A stretch of 64,000 nucleotides of DNA from RYN-230 sp963723595 (GCA_963723595.1 CAVRRQ010000014.1:434001-498000); one strand, 5' to 3'. Numbered from the stretch's first letter, positions 53,527 through 63,115 are shown. Notes: generated by a model not told the origin, from the sequence alone. Made by a program: numbers and translations.

Positions 53527-53574
53527 CAGTGCGGCGGGGCACGGCCCGGAAGGAGGCCGTGCCCCGCCGCACTG
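53527..53574 (-). terminator. 20-bp perfect hairpin terminator after the seven-repeat protein A
   Basis: CAGTGCGGCGGGGCACGGCC pairs exactly with its complement around the 8-nt loop CGGAAGGA. It starts 39 bp past the stop codon of the gene at 53613-54956. There is no T-run. The same loop recurs after the paralogue. Confidence 0.75.
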
Positions 53575-53612
53575 AGTAGGTGCCGCGGGGCTAGCGGTGG
53601 GCTAGCGGACGG

Positions 53613-54956
53613 TCAGCCTGCCGCGGTCTGCAGCGACCAGGTGCTGCCGTTCCAGGTCTCGGCGACCGGCGACACGGTACCCGTCGCCGTCGGGCTACTG
53701 GCGCCTACGGCTGAGCAGAAGGTAGCCGAGGTGCACGACACCGAGAGGAGCGCGCTGAAGGTCGCCGGGCTCGGCGTGGCGACGATGGTCCAGGTCGTGC
53801 CGTCCCACTGGGCCGCCACCGTCGTGTCCGCGGTGACGGCGGCGTTCTGGTCGTCGCCTACGGCCATGCAGTTCGTGGCCGAGATACACGACACCGAGTT
53901 GAGCTCCACCAGATCGCCTGAGGCGCCCGGGTCGGGAACGGTGAGGGCGGTCCAGCTGCCGCCGGTCCACTCCTCGGCCAGGGGGGTCGTGACCAGGGCC
54001 GTGCCGGAGTCTGTGCCGGCTGTGCCGACCGCGATGCAGGCGGTGGTGGCCGGGCAGGACACGTCCTCCAGGAAGGTGGCTGGCTGCGGGTTCACCGGGG
54101 ACTCGTCCGACCAGGCCTTGCCGTTCCAGTGCGCGGCGAGTGCCTTCTCCGCGGCGTTCCAGCCGACGGCCGTGCAATTCCCCGTGGCGGGGCAGGCCAC
54201 GCCGTCGAGTTCGCCCGAGTGCTTGGTGGCCTCGGCGGACCATCTCCGGCCGTTCCAGTGCTCGGCCAGGGTCGCGCCGGAGTTCCGCTCGCCGACGGCG
54301 ATGCAGTCCTTAGCCCAGGTGCAGGAGATGTGGTAAGGCTCGCCCGGCACGGCCGGCGTCGAGTCGGGCTGGATGCTCCAACTGCGGCCGTTCCACCCTT
54401 CACCCAGCAGCTGGTCCGTCTTGGTGCTGTAGGCGTAGCCCGCGGCCATGCACGCGCTGGACGACGTGCAGGACACTCCGGCGGTGAGTGTGCCGCCCAG
54501 CAGGCCGCCCGAGATGGGGATGGGCGTGGTCTGCTTGGCCCAGGTGGTGCCGTTCCACCGCTCGGCCAGGGGCTTGTAGTTCTTCCCGTTGCGGGTGCTG
54601 GCCAGCCCGGCGGCGGTGCACTGCTTCCGCCCGGTACAGGACACCCCTTCGAGGGCCGCTCCCGACAAGATACTGCTGCTCGCGGCGGCCGCGCGGTCCT
54701 GCGGGGTCATCGCGAGGGCCCGCTTCGCTGCGCTCGCCGTCCCGGGCCGCCCCGGCAGCAGCGTGGCCGCCCAGCCCCGGAGCGGGCGCCCGGCGTCCGG
54801 CCGGGCCGCCGCCGTCACTTTCGCCGCGGTGGTCCTGGCTGTCGCGGTCCCGGAGGCCGCGGTCGCGGCCCCCGCCGGTCCCACTGCCAGTGCGGCCGCT
54901 GCGGCCACAGCCGCGAGCGAGCTGATGGCTCCTAAGATCCCCGTTATCCCACGCAT
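53613..54956 (-). CDS. Secreted seven-repeat protein A (C-x5-C / W-N-G-x-x-W repeats)
   Basis: The 447-residue protein has a signal peptide (MRGITGILGAISSLAAVAAA...) and an Ala-rich linker. Seven repeats of about 45 residues follow, each with [I/V]SC-x5-C-x-A-x-G and a closing W-x-G-x-x-W (e.g. VSCTGRKQCTAAG...WNGTTW). Seven units with one Cys pair each suggest a seven-bladed propeller with a disulphide per blade. No enzyme motif is present. The gene is intact and duplicated next door. Confidence 0.8.
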   Translation of the reverse strand: MRGITGILGAISSLAAVAAAAALAVGPAGAATAASGTATARTTAAKVTAAARPDAGRPLRGWAATLLPGRPGTASAAKRALAMTPQDRAAAASSSILSGAALEGVSCTGRKQCTAAGLASTRNGKNYKPLAERWNGTTWAKQTTPIPISGGLLGGTLTAGVSCTSSSACMAAGYAYSTKTDQLLGEGWNGRSWSIQPDSTPAVPGEPYHISCTWAKDCIAVGERNSGATLAEHWNGRRWSAEATKHSGELDGVACPATGNCTAVGWNAAEKALAAHWNGKAWSDESPVNPQPATFLEDVSCPATTACIAVGTAGTDSGTALVTTPLAEEWTGGSWTALTVPDPGASGDLVELNSVSCISATNCMAVGDDQNAAVTADTTVAAQWDGTTWTIVATPSPATFSALLSVSCTSATFCSAVGASSPTATGTVSPVAETWNGSTWSLQTAAG

Positions 54957-55114
54957 GACATACCTCCGCGGTGCCAGCCCCCCGGTTTAAGGATGTGCAA
55001 CATAGACGCCCAAACCGGGCAAATGGTTGACGGGGACGTCCCGGGCGGCGGCAGCGGGTCCCGGGCGCCCCGCTACGACAGCGGACAGTCCGGCTACGAC
55101 AGTGCGGCTAACGA

Positions 55115-55162
55115 CAGTGCGGCGTGGCCCGGCCCGGAAGGAGGTCGGGCCACGCCGCACTG
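55115..55162 (-). terminator. 20-bp hairpin terminator after seven-repeat protein B
   Basis: Same arrangement as at 53527, with the same loop CGGAAGGA and one G-U pair in the 20-bp stem. It lies 23 bp beyond the corrected stop at 55185. Its conservation shows the terminator was copied along with the gene. Confidence 0.75.
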
Positions 55163-55184
55163 GGTCTTGCGGGCCGGTGGATGG

Positions 55185-56531
55185 TCAGCGTGGGGCGGTG
55201 ACGGCCGTCCAGGCGCTGCCGTTCCAGACCTCGGTCAGCGGGGAGATGGTGCCGGTGGCCGTGGCGCTGCTGGCCCCGACCGCGACGCAGTGCACCGGCG
55301 AGCTGCAGGACACCGACCCGAGCGCGCTGAACGTGGCCGCGCTGGGCGTGGTCAGGACCGTCCAGGCCGGGCCGGCCAGCTGCTCGGTGAAGGCCGTGTC
55401 GGTCGTGCCTGGCCTGGTCGATGTAGTCCCCCACGGCCATGCAGGTCGTGGCCGAGGTGCAGGACACCGAGTTGAGTTCCGCGAGGTCGCCCGCCGGGGC
55501 GGGGTCCGGGACGGTGAGGACCGCCCACTTCCCGCCGGTCCACTGCTCGGCGACGGGGGCCAGGTCCAGGGCCGAACTGGTCACCGTGCCGCCCGTGCCG
55601 ACCGCCACGCAGTCCTTCGCGGCCGGGCAGGACACGCCCGCCAGCAGGGTGAGCTGGCCCGAGCTGGCCGCGGACTGGTCCGACCAGGCCTTGCCGTTCC
55701 AGTGCGCGGCGAGCGCCTTCCCGGCGTTGTTCGAGCCGACGGCCGTGCAGTTCCCGGTGGCCGGGCAGGACACGCTCTCCAGGGCCCCGTCGTGCTTGGT
55801 GGTCAGGGCGGACCACTTCCGCCCGTTCCAGTGCTCGGCCAGCGTCATCCCGGACAGCCGGGCGCCGACCGCCATGCAGTCCTTAGCCCAGGTGCACGAG
55901 AGGCCCGCCGGATCAGCGGCCACCACCGGCGCCGCGTCGGCCTGGGAGGTCCAGGTGCGGCCGTTCCAGCCCTCTCCCAGCAGCTGGGTGCTCTTCTTGG
56001 TGTAGGAGAAGCCGTCCGCCACGCAGGCGGTCGAGGAGGTGCAGGACACGCCGGCGGCCAGGGCGCCGCCGAGCAGGGTGCGCGAGGTGGGGGTAGCTGT
56101 CGACTGCACGGCCCAGGTGGTGCCGTTCCAGCGTTCCGCCAGCGTCTTGGTGTTCTTGCCGCTGCGGGTGCTCTCCATCCCGGTCGCGGTGCACTGCGAC
56201 CGGGAGGTGCAGGAGACCGCGTAGAGGACTCCTCCGCTGAAACCGGCCGAAGTCGCGGCGGCGGCCGTCCGGGCCTGTGCGCTCATCGCGCGGGCTCCCG
56301 CGGTCGTGGCCCGGCCCCAGGGGATGACCGGCGGAGGGCCGGGCTGTCCAGCCGGGCCGTGGCGCGGCTCACCGGGGTGCTGGTGGCCAGCGCGGACGTG
56401 GCGGCGCGGGCCGCCGTGGCCGCATGGGCCGCGGGTGATGCGGCGGCCGCGGCCGCCGGTCCCGCCGCTATCATCGCGCCGGCCAGGACCGCGGCCGTGA
56501 TCCCTGCGCGCCTAACTGCCTGCCCTGACAT
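55185..56531 (-). CDS. Secreted seven-repeat protein B, tandem paralogue of A (two frameshifts)
   Basis: The signal peptide (MSGQAVRRAGITAAVLAGAM...) leads into seven repeats of the same C-x5-C / W-x-G-x-x-W type as protein A (VSCTSRSQCTATG, LSCTWAKDCMAVG, VSCPATGNCTAVG). The frame changes near 56284, where ATGA marks an apparent stop/start overlap, and near 55405. Correction of the second yields TDTAFTEQLAGPAWTVLTTP and a seventh repeat ending WNGSAWTAV. The N-terminal part and repeats closely match A, indicating recent tandem duplication. Confidence 0.78.
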
Positions 56532-56834
56532 GCCATCCTCCGTTGGATCGGCCCCCCGGGAATCCCGGCAAACACATCAAAGACGCCCAACCCGGCCCTG
56601 CGGTTGCCAGCGGGGCGGAGCGACGTCCGCCGTGCGCCACGGCCGTCCCCCGGGTGCTGCGGGGTGCCCTCTGGGGCATCAAGTTACCCATCGGTAGGAT
56701 GTCGGCGGGGTCACGTGGCCCATCTCTTGATCCCCGGCCGCAGCGCCATGATCATGGGCCTGGGTGGCGCGGCGTACGCTGGCAGCCGGCGCGGCGCCGG
56801 CCCGGCCGGGCCGGGTCCGTCTGAGGAGGTTTTC
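56532..56834. other. Divergent promoter region between the seven-repeat protein B and the EtfD-like gene
   Basis: The 303-bp region contains a TACC-N4-GGTA dyad at 56685-56696 and, near the right end, the GAGGAGG ribosome site of the EtfD-like gene. Nothing else is recognisable. Confidence 0.55.
56685..56696. promoter_or_regulatory. TACC-N4-GGTA dyad, candidate TetR-type operator
   Basis: The short palindrome TACCCATCGGTA, flanked by GT and GG, lies 139 nt before the start of the EtfD-like gene. Similar TACC/GGTA dyads are bound by actinobacterial TetR-type fatty-acid regulators. The match is short. Confidence 0.35.
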
Positions 56835-59015
56835 GTGGTCATGCGGATCGTGATCGGCATGGTGCTGACCGTGGCGGCGTTCGCGCTGGCCGGGCGGCGG
56901 CTGTGGTGGCTGGCCCAGGTGGGCCGGTCGGGGCAGCCGGCCCCGGAGCGGATCGCGGCGGTGCGCTCGCACCCGGCCCGGGACGCCGGTGTGGAGGCTA
57001 CCGAGGTGATCGGGCAGCGCAAGCTGCTGAAGTGGACGGTGCCCGGCGCCGCGCACGCGGCCACCTTCTGGGGCTTCATCGTCCTGCTGCTGACCATCAT
57101 CGAGGCCTACGGCGACCTGTTCGACAAGACCTTCGCGATCCCGGGCATCGGCCACTGGGCCTTCATCGGGTTCATCGAGGACCTGTTCGCCGTCGGTGTC
57201 CTGGCGGGCATCATCACGTTCGCGGTCATCCGGCTGCGTCACAATCCGGAACGGGAAGGCCGGGCGTCCCGGTTCGCCGGCAGCCACACCGGCGCCGCGT
57301 GGCTGGTGCTGCTGGGCATCTTCGGCGTCATCGCCACGCTGCTGATCTACCGGGGAGCGCAGATCAACACCGGCGACTTCCCGTATCCGCACGGGGCGTT
57401 CGCCTCGCAGATCGTCGGGCACTGGCTGGCGCCGCTGGGCCTCGGGACGAACAAGGTGATCGAGACCGTGTTCCTGCTGGCCCAGGTGGCGGTGGTGCTC
57501 GGCTTCCTGGTGTTCGTGACCTACTCCAAGCACCTGCACATCATCACCGCGCCCATCAACGTGCTGTTCTCCCGCCGCCCGAACGCACTGCGCGGGCTCG
57601 AGCCGATGCGCAGCAACGGCAAGGTGCTGGACTTCGAGGAGGCCGACCCGGACACCGACGTGTTCGGGCTGGGGAAGATCGAGGACTTCACCTGGAAGGG
57701 CCTGCTGGACATGGCCACCTGCACCGAGTGCGGGCGCTGCCAGTCCCAGTGCCCGGCGTGGGTCACCGGCAAGCCGCTGTCCCCCAAGCAGGTCATCCTG
57801 GACCTGCGCGACCACGCCCTGGCCAAGGCGCCATACCTCCTCGCGGACAGCGACGAGGCCCGGGAGAACCTCCCCGACGCGGTGAAGTTCGAGGCCGGCC
57901 TGCCCCTGGTCGGGGGAGCGGACGCCAACGGCGTGATCGATCCGGACGTGCTGTGGTCGTGCACCAACTGCGGGGCCTGCGTCGAGGAATGCCCGGTGGA
58001 CATCGAGCACATCGACCACATCGACGGGATGCGCCGCCACCAGGTGCTCATCGAGTCGGCGTTCCCGCAGGAAGCCTCCGGGATGCTGAAGAACCTGGAG
58101 AACAAGGGCGACCCGTGGGGCATGGGTGCCAACCGCCGCCTGGCCTGGGCGGAGGAGCTCGACTTCGAGGTCCCGGTCGCGGACGGGAAGCTCGCCCCGG
58201 AGGTGGAGTACCTGTTCTGGGTGGGCTGCGCCGGGGCGCTGGAGGACCGGGCCAAGAAGACCACCAAGGCCATCGCCACCCTGCTGCACCAGGCCGGGGT
58301 GAACTTCGCCATCCTCGGGCCGGCCGAGACCTGCACCGGCGACCCCGCGCGGCGCATCGGCAACGAGTTCGTCTACTCCATGCTGGCCCAGCAGAACATC
58401 GAGACCCTGAATGAGACCGCGCCGCGCACGATCGTGGCGTCCTGCCCGCACTGCTTCAACACGATCGCGAACGAGTACCCCCAGCTCGGCGGGAACTATG
58501 AGGTGGTCCACCACACCCAGCTGCTCGCGAAGCTGGTGGAGCAGGGGAAGATCACCCCGGTGAACGCGATCGAGGAGAAGATCACCTACCACGACCCGTG
58601 CTTCCTCGGCCGCCATAACAAGGTGTTCACCCCGCCCCGGGAGATCATGGAGACCGTCCCCGGCGTCCAGACCCAGGAAATGCACCGGTGCAAGAACCGC
58701 GGCTTCTGCTGCGGCGCGGGCGGGGCCCGGATGTGGATGGAAGAGCGGATCGGCAAGCGCATCAACACCGAGCGCATCGACGAGGCGCTCGGCACCGACC
58801 CCGACACGATCTCCACCGCCTGCCCCTACTGCCTGGTCATGCTGGGCGACGCCGTCGCCGCCAAGAAAGCCAGCGGCGAAGCCAAGGACACCCTGGAAGT
58901 CGTCGACGTCGCCCAGGTGCTGGCCCGCTCCATGCAGCCACCCTCGCCGCCCCCGGGCACCGCACCGCCGGCCGCCCCCGCCGCGCCGGCCCCGGCCGAC
59001 CAGCCCGCCGGCTGA
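56835..59015 (+). CDS. etfD: EtfD-like membrane Fe-S oxidoreductase
   Basis: The 726-residue protein has about five N-terminal membrane helices (residues 1-260, cytochrome b-like). Two ferredoxin-type clusters follow (CTECGRCQSQCP near 295, CTNCGACVEECP near 375). Two CCG cysteine-rich domains complete it (VGCAG, CTGDPARRIGNEF, SCPHCFNTIANEYP; HDPCFLGRHNKVF, GFCCGAGGARMWMEERIG, CPYC). This is the architecture of Rv0338c, the EtfD menaquinone reductase that takes electrons from ETF in fatty-acid oxidation. GTG 56835 follows GAGGAGG; ATG 56841 is less well spaced. The C-terminus is Pro/Ala-rich. Confidence 0.92.
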   Translation: MVMRIVIGMVLTVAAFALAGRRLWWLAQVGRSGQPAPERIAAVRSHPARDAGVEATEVIGQRKLLKWTVPGAAHAATFWGFIVLLLTIIEAYGDLFDKTFAIPGIGHWAFIGFIEDLFAVGVLAGIITFAVIRLRHNPEREGRASRFAGSHTGAAWLVLLGIFGVIATLLIYRGAQINTGDFPYPHGAFASQIVGHWLAPLGLGTNKVIETVFLLAQVAVVLGFLVFVTYSKHLHIITAPINVLFSRRPNALRGLEPMRSNGKVLDFEEADPDTDVFGLGKIEDFTWKGLLDMATCTECGRCQSQCPAWVTGKPLSPKQVILDLRDHALAKAPYLLADSDEARENLPDAVKFEAGLPLVGGADANGVIDPDVLWSCTNCGACVEECPVDIEHIDHIDGMRRHQVLIESAFPQEASGMLKNLENKGDPWGMGANRRLAWAEELDFEVPVADGKLAPEVEYLFWVGCAGALEDRAKKTTKAIATLLHQAGVNFAILGPAETCTGDPARRIGNEFVYSMLAQQNIETLNETAPRTIVASCPHCFNTIANEYPQLGGNYEVVHHTQLLAKLVEQGKITPVNAIEEKITYHDPCFLGRHNKVFTPPREIMETVPGVQTQEMHRCKNRGFCCGAGGARMWMEERIGKRINTERIDEALGTDPDTISTACPYCLVMLGDAVAAKKASGEAKDTLEVVDVAQVLARSMQPPSPPPGTAPPAAPAAPAPADQPAG

Positions 59016-59045
59016 CCCGGCCGGGGCGGGCGGGCGGCCGGGGCC

Positions 59046-59663
59046 ATGGACAGCGGGCGCACCGAGGCGTTCAGCGACGGGGTGTTCGCGATCGCGATCA
59101 CCCTGCTCGTCCTGAGCCTGCGCCTGCCCGGCTCCAGCCTGGCTCATCCCACGCTCACCGATCAGCTGCTGGCCGCCTGGCCGCAGTACTTCGCCTACGT
59201 GGTCAGCTTCCTCACCATCGGGATCATGTGGATGAACCACCACACGATCCTGGCCCACGTCACCCGGGTGGACCGCCCGCTGCTGGTCATCAACCTGCTG
59301 CTGCTGATGGCCGTGGTGGCCATCCCGTTCCCGACCTCACTGGTCGCGGACAACCTGGGGCACCCCGGCGGGGTCGCGGCCACGGTCACCTACGGGCTGG
59401 TGCTGATCGCGGCCTCCCTCGGCTTCGCGGGCCTGTGGATCTACGTGGTGACGCACGCCGAGCGGCTGGGCGGGCAGGCTCAGCCGGAGGCGTTGCGGCA
59501 TTCGATCCCGGGTTTCACCGCGGGGCTGCTGGTCTACGTGGGCGGCACGCTGGTCGCAGCCTTCGGTGCGCCGCTGGCCGCGCTGGTCATCTACGGCCTG
59601 CTGGGCGTCTACTACCTGTTTGAGCACCTGCCCAGCCCGGAATCCGTCCCGGACCAGCCATGA
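59046..59663 (+). CDS. TMEM175-family potassium channel-like protein
   Basis: The 205-residue protein opens MDSGRTEAFSDGVFAIAITL, containing the R-x3-FSD signature of TMEM175 (DUF1211). Six membrane segments follow (FAYVVSFLTIGIMWMNHHTI, VINLLLLMAVVAIPFPTSLV...). The bacterial members form potassium-selective channels. It starts 31 nt after the EtfD-like stop. The frame is intact. Confidence 0.93.
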   Translation: MDSGRTEAFSDGVFAIAITLLVLSLRLPGSSLAHPTLTDQLLAAWPQYFAYVVSFLTIGIMWMNHHTILAHVTRVDRPLLVINLLLLMAVVAIPFPTSLVADNLGHPGGVAATVTYGLVLIAASLGFAGLWIYVVTHAERLGGQAQPEALRHSIPGFTAGLLVYVGGTLVAAFGAPLAALVIYGLLGVYYLFEHLPSPESVPDQP

Positions 59664-59725
59664 TGGCGAGCGCGTGACGGTCATGGGCCGTCCGGTAAGA
59701 CCGTTAGAGGGAAGTTCTGCCCGGA

Positions 59726-61267
59726 TCAGGCGGAGGGTGACTCGGACGGGAGCCAGATCCTGACCCGGGTCCCGTAGCCAGGCTGCGACTCCAGGACGGC
59801 CTGGCCGCCGTGCGCGGCCGCGATGGCCTGCACGATGGACAGGCCCAGCCCGCTGCCAGCAGCCCGGGAGCCGTCGCCGTCCTCGCTGCCCGGCCGGTCC
59901 GTGCCCCGGTGGAAGCGGTCGAAGGCGCGGGCCGCGTCCTCCCCGGACATCCCCGGTCCCGCGTCGGCGACCTCGAGCACCGCGCCCGCGCGGACCGGGG
60001 CCAGCCGGACCGCGGCCGGCGTGCCCGGGGGGGTGTGCTCCCGGACGTTGCCGAGCAGGTTGGCCAGGACCTGCCTGATCCGGGCCTCGTCCACCACGGC
60101 GATCAGCCGGTCCGGCGCCTCCGCCTTGACCGGGCGTCCCGGCTCCACCGCCGAGGCGTCCGCGGCCGCGTCCCGCACCAGCAGGGCCAGGTCCGTCTCG
60201 GCCAGGTCCAATGAGGACGTGCGGTCCAGCCGGGCCAGCTCGAGGAGCTCGGCGACCAGGGTGCTCATCCGCTGGGATTCCTGCTCGATCCGGCGCATCG
60301 CGTTCGGCAGCTGATCGGGGCCGAGCGCGCCCTGGCGGTACAGTTCCGCGTAACCCCGGATCGTGGTGAGCGGGGTGCGCAGCTCGTGCGAGGCGTCCGC
60401 GGCGAACTGGCGCACCTTCTGCTCGGAGCGCCAGCGCGCGCCGAAGGCCTGCTGGATCCGGTCCAGCATGGCGTTGATGGCCCCGCCGAGCTGGCCCACC
60501 TCGGTGCTGTCGTCCGCCTCGGGCATCCGGGCGGTCAGGTCACCGCGCGAGGTGATCTGGTGCGCGGCCGTGGCCATCTGCTGGAGCGGGGACAGGCCCC
60601 GGCCGATCAGCCAGCGCCCGCTCACCGCCAGCAGCAGGATCAGCGCGCCTCCCGTGATCAGCTCGGCGATGACGATCCCGCCGACCTGGGCGGTGACGTC
60701 GCTGACCGGCCGGGCGATGATCAGGACACCGCGCACCCCGCCGTTGGCCCGGGCCGGGATCACCCGGGCCACCGCGCGCAGCCGGGGGCCGCCGGCCGTC
60801 CCGGGGCCCGTGGTCAGGGGCACCGTGAACGGCTGGTCGTGGACGTAGTAGCGGGCGACGTGCCTGGTGAGCAGGTTCTGCACCGCGGCCGCCAGCTCGC
60901 GGGTCGCGGCGGTATTGCTGGTCAGCGGCCGGACCTGCACGGGAAAGCCGGTGATCTCGACCGCGACGTAGTCGCCGGGATTGCTGGCGATCTGCTGAGG
61001 GCTGCGGCGGGCCGCGGCCACGAGCTGCGTGTTGAACTCGCCGCCGAGCCGTGTGCTCAGCACGATCGTGCTCACCACCCCCATGATCAGCAGGAAGGCC
61101 GCGGTCACGCAGATCAGCAGGACGAGCAGGCGGGCGCGCAGCGACAGCATCCCGCTGGCCCGCCGACCCGGCCCGCGCGGTTCCGGCGCCCCGGCCGAGC
61201 CCGGCGGCCCGGCCGGCTCCGGCGGAGCGGCGGGCCCGGGCGGCCCGGCGGGCCAGGGCGCGGTCAT
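59726..61267 (-). CDS. HAMP-containing sensor histidine kinase
   Basis: The 513-residue protein has a proline-rich cytoplasmic N-terminus and two membrane helices (about 45-67 and 210-230) around an extracellular sensor domain. HAMP (about 230-280) and a DHp with phosphoacceptor DASHELRTPLTTIRGY (His near 294) follow. ATPase boxes are NLLGNVREH, ADAGPGMSGEDA and GSGLGLSIV. Its ATG overlaps the regulator's TGA (ATGA), giving a classical two-gene system. The layout resembles TrcS/MtrB-type kinases. The signal is unknown. Confidence 0.95.
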   Translation of the reverse strand: MTAPWPAGPPGPAAPPEPAGPPGSAGAPEPRGPGRRASGMLSLRARLLVLLICVTAAFLLIMGVVSTIVLSTRLGGEFNTQLVAAARRSPQQIASNPGDYVAVEITGFPVQVRPLTSNTAATRELAAAVQNLLTRHVARYYVHDQPFTVPLTTGPGTAGGPRLRAVARVIPARANGGVRGVLIIARPVSDVTAQVGGIVIAELITGGALILLLAVSGRWLIGRGLSPLQQMATAAHQITSRGDLTARMPEADDSTEVGQLGGAINAMLDRIQQAFGARWRSEQKVRQFAADASHELRTPLTTIRGYAELYRQGALGPDQLPNAMRRIEQESQRMSTLVAELLELARLDRTSSLDLAETDLALLVRDAAADASAVEPGRPVKAEAPDRLIAVVDEARIRQVLANLLGNVREHTPPGTPAAVRLAPVRAGAVLEVADAGPGMSGEDAARAFDRFHRGTDRPGSEDGDGSRAAGSGLGLSIVQAIAAAHGGQAVLESQPGYGTRVRIWLPSESPSA

Positions 61268-61986
61268 CCCTCCGGCCGGGCGCCCGGCCGCAGGCTGTAC
61301 CCCACCCCGCGCTGGGTGTGGATGAGCGGCGGGCCCAGCGGATCGAGCTTGTGCCGCAGGTAGCTAACGTAGGTCTCGACGATCTGGGACTGCCCGGCGT
61401 AGTCCCAGCCCCACACGTTCTCCAGCAGCTGGGCCCGGGTCAGCACCCGGCCCTGGTGCCGCATCAGGTACGCGAGCAGCCGGAACTCGGTCGGGGACAG
61501 TTCCACCGCCGTGCCCGCACGGTGCACGGTCCAGCGCGACTCGTCGAGCTCCAAGTCCGCGGCGCGCAGGATGCCCTGGTCCGCGGGGGCATCCCCGGCG
61601 TTCCGGGCGGCGCGGCGCAGCACGGCCCGGACCCTGGCGACGAGCGCCTCCACGGAGAACGGCTTGGTGACGTAGTCGTCGCCGCCGATGGCCAGGCCGG
61701 TCACCGTGTCGGATGAGGTGTCCCGCGCGGTCAGGAAGATCACCGGGACGTCGTTGCCCGCGGCCCGGAGCCGCCGGCACACCTCAAATCCGTCGAGGTC
61801 GGGCAGCATGACGTCGAGCACGATCAGGTCCGGGCGGGCCGCCTCCGCCTGCCGCAGCGCGTCTTTCCCGCTGGACGCGGCCGTCACCGCGCAACCGTGG
61901 AACTTCAGCGCGACCTGCACCAGCTCACGGATGTTCGGCTCGTCGTCCACGACGAGCACCTGGGGGATCCGGTCGTTGTCTGTCAT
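61264..61986 (-). CDS. OmpR-family response regulator
   Basis: The receiver domain has phosphoacceptor Asp in LIVLDVMLPDLDGFEV (residue 58) and Lys in YVTKPFSV. The C-terminal winged helix contains ELSPTEFRLLAYLMRHQGRV and IVETYVSYLRHKLDPL. GTG at 61989 immediately precedes the ATG at 61986, and either could start. The stop overlaps the kinase ATG. Confidence 0.96.
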   Translation of the reverse strand: MTDNDRIPQVLVVDDEPNIRELVQVALKFHGCAVTAASSGKDALRQAEAARPDLIVLDVMLPDLDGFEVCRRLRAAGNDVPVIFLTARDTSSDTVTGLAIGGDDYVTKPFSVEALVARVRAVLRRAARNAGDAPADQGILRAADLELDESRWTVHRAGTAVELSPTEFRLLAYLMRHQGRVLTRAQLLENVWGWDYAGQSQIVETYVSYLRHKLDPLGPPLIHTQRGVGYSLRPGARPEG

Positions 61987-62098
61987 CACCTGAGAGGGAC
62001 GGTACGGCGGGCCTGGAAGCCGGCCAGCGAAGCCACCGGGCTGGCCACATCATGGGCGGTCCGCCACGGGCCGCGCCGGGTGTGGCCAGCAAACCTTA

Positions 62099-62131
62099 CC
62101 GGCTCCCGCAGGCTGGGCCTGCGGGAGCCGG
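62099..62131 (-). terminator. 14-bp perfect hairpin between the membrane protein and the two-component genes
   Basis: CCGGCTCCCGCAGG pairs exactly with CCTGCGGGAGCCGG around a 5-nt loop. It follows the stop of the gene at 62174-63115 by 43 bp and precedes the response regulator, so it likely separates the two transcripts. Confidence 0.7.
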
Positions 62132-62173
62132 CCGGTCCCCCCGTCGGTGGGCGGAGGTGGACTGATGAGATGG

Positions 62174-63115
62174 TCAGCTGCCGGAGGCGGAGCTGCCGGA
62201 CGCCGAGGGCGTGGGGGACGGGCTGGACGAGGACGAACCGGACGGCGGCTTGATCACGATCAGCCGGGCATCCTTGGCCCCGGAGACCACCGGGCCGCCC
62301 ACCCAGACCGGCTCGCCCGTGGCCAGCGCGCTGGTGGTGGTCTTCTTCCCGCTCTGCCGGACGACGGTGCTGCTCACCAGGTCCCAGGTCCAGGTGCTGC
62401 CGTCGGCAGCGTGCACCACGACGGTGCCGCCGCTGGCGGACTGGACGATGCCGCGCTGGAACGCCACGGTGCGGATGGTGCCGCCCTTACCGCGGAACGC
62501 GAACTGCCCGTCGATGCCGCGGCGCAGGGCCGCCCGGAACAGGCGGTGCCGCAGGGCCCGGCAGCGGGCGCCGGCCGCCTTGAGGGCCGCCCGGGCCGCG
62601 GCCGGGTGCCCGGCCTTGCGGGCGGCGCGGGCCGTCTTGAGCGCGGCGGCACACGGATGGGCTGCCACTGCGCTCGCCGCGCTGCCACCGGACACGGCCG
62701 TGCCGGACGACGACGTCAGCGCGAGGGCGCTGGAGGCGTCAGCCGAGTTGAGGGCGGTGTTCAGGGCGGCGGCCTGGGCGTTCGTCCCCGCGGCGGGGCC
62801 GGCCGCCGAGGTGCTCGCGGCGGGTGAGGAGTGCCCGGCCAGCGAGACGCCCGCCACGATGCCACCCGCTCCCAGCGCCACGGCCGCCACCAGCCCGGCC
62901 GTCCAGGCCAGCGGGTGCCGCCGGCCTGGGCCAGCGCCCGGGCCGCCCTGCGGCGCCTGGTAGCGCGCGTCCTGAGAGCGGGGGCCCTGGTGACCAGGAT
63001 CCGGGGACCCCGGTCCGGGGTTAGCGCCGGGTCCCTGGCTCAGCGGCCAGAACTGCTCGGTCGGGCGGGACTGCTCCTTCGGGTCCCCGTCCGGGGGCTC
63101 ATACGTGTTGTCCAT
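62174..63115 (-). CDS. Membrane-anchored protein with DUF5666-like C-terminal domain
   Basis: The 313-residue protein has a Pro/Gly-rich cytoplasmic part and one membrane helix (PLAWTAGLVAAVALGAGGIV). A Ser/Ala-rich linker and an Ala/Arg-rich helical segment (ALKTARAARKAGHPAAARAA) follow. The C-terminal beta-rich domain (TVAFQRGIVQSASGGTVVVH, DGSTWTWDLVSSTVVRQSGK) resembles DUF5666. A Ser/Pro tail ends it. The ATG at 63115 begins MDNTYEPPDGDP. The function is unknown; it may be linked to the two-component system downstream. Confidence 0.7.
   Translation of the reverse strand: MDNTYEPPDGDPKEQSRPTEQFWPLSQGPGANPGPGSPDPGHQGPRSQDARYQAPQGGPGAGPGRRHPLAWTAGLVAAVALGAGGIVAGVSLAGHSSPAASTSAAGPAAGTNAQAAALNTALNSADASSALALTSSSGTAVSGGSAASAVAAHPCAAALKTARAARKAGHPAAARAALKAAGARCRALRHRLFRAALRRGIDGQFAFRGKGGTIRTVAFQRGIVQSASGGTVVVHAADGSTWTWDLVSSTVVRQSGKKTTTSALATGEPVWVGGPVVSGAKDARLIVIKPPSGSSSSSPSPTPSASGSSASGS

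Noticed and set aside
56679..59258. An 859-residue frame antisense to the EtfD-like gene
   Set aside because: It is a shadow of a strongly conserved gene on the plus strand.
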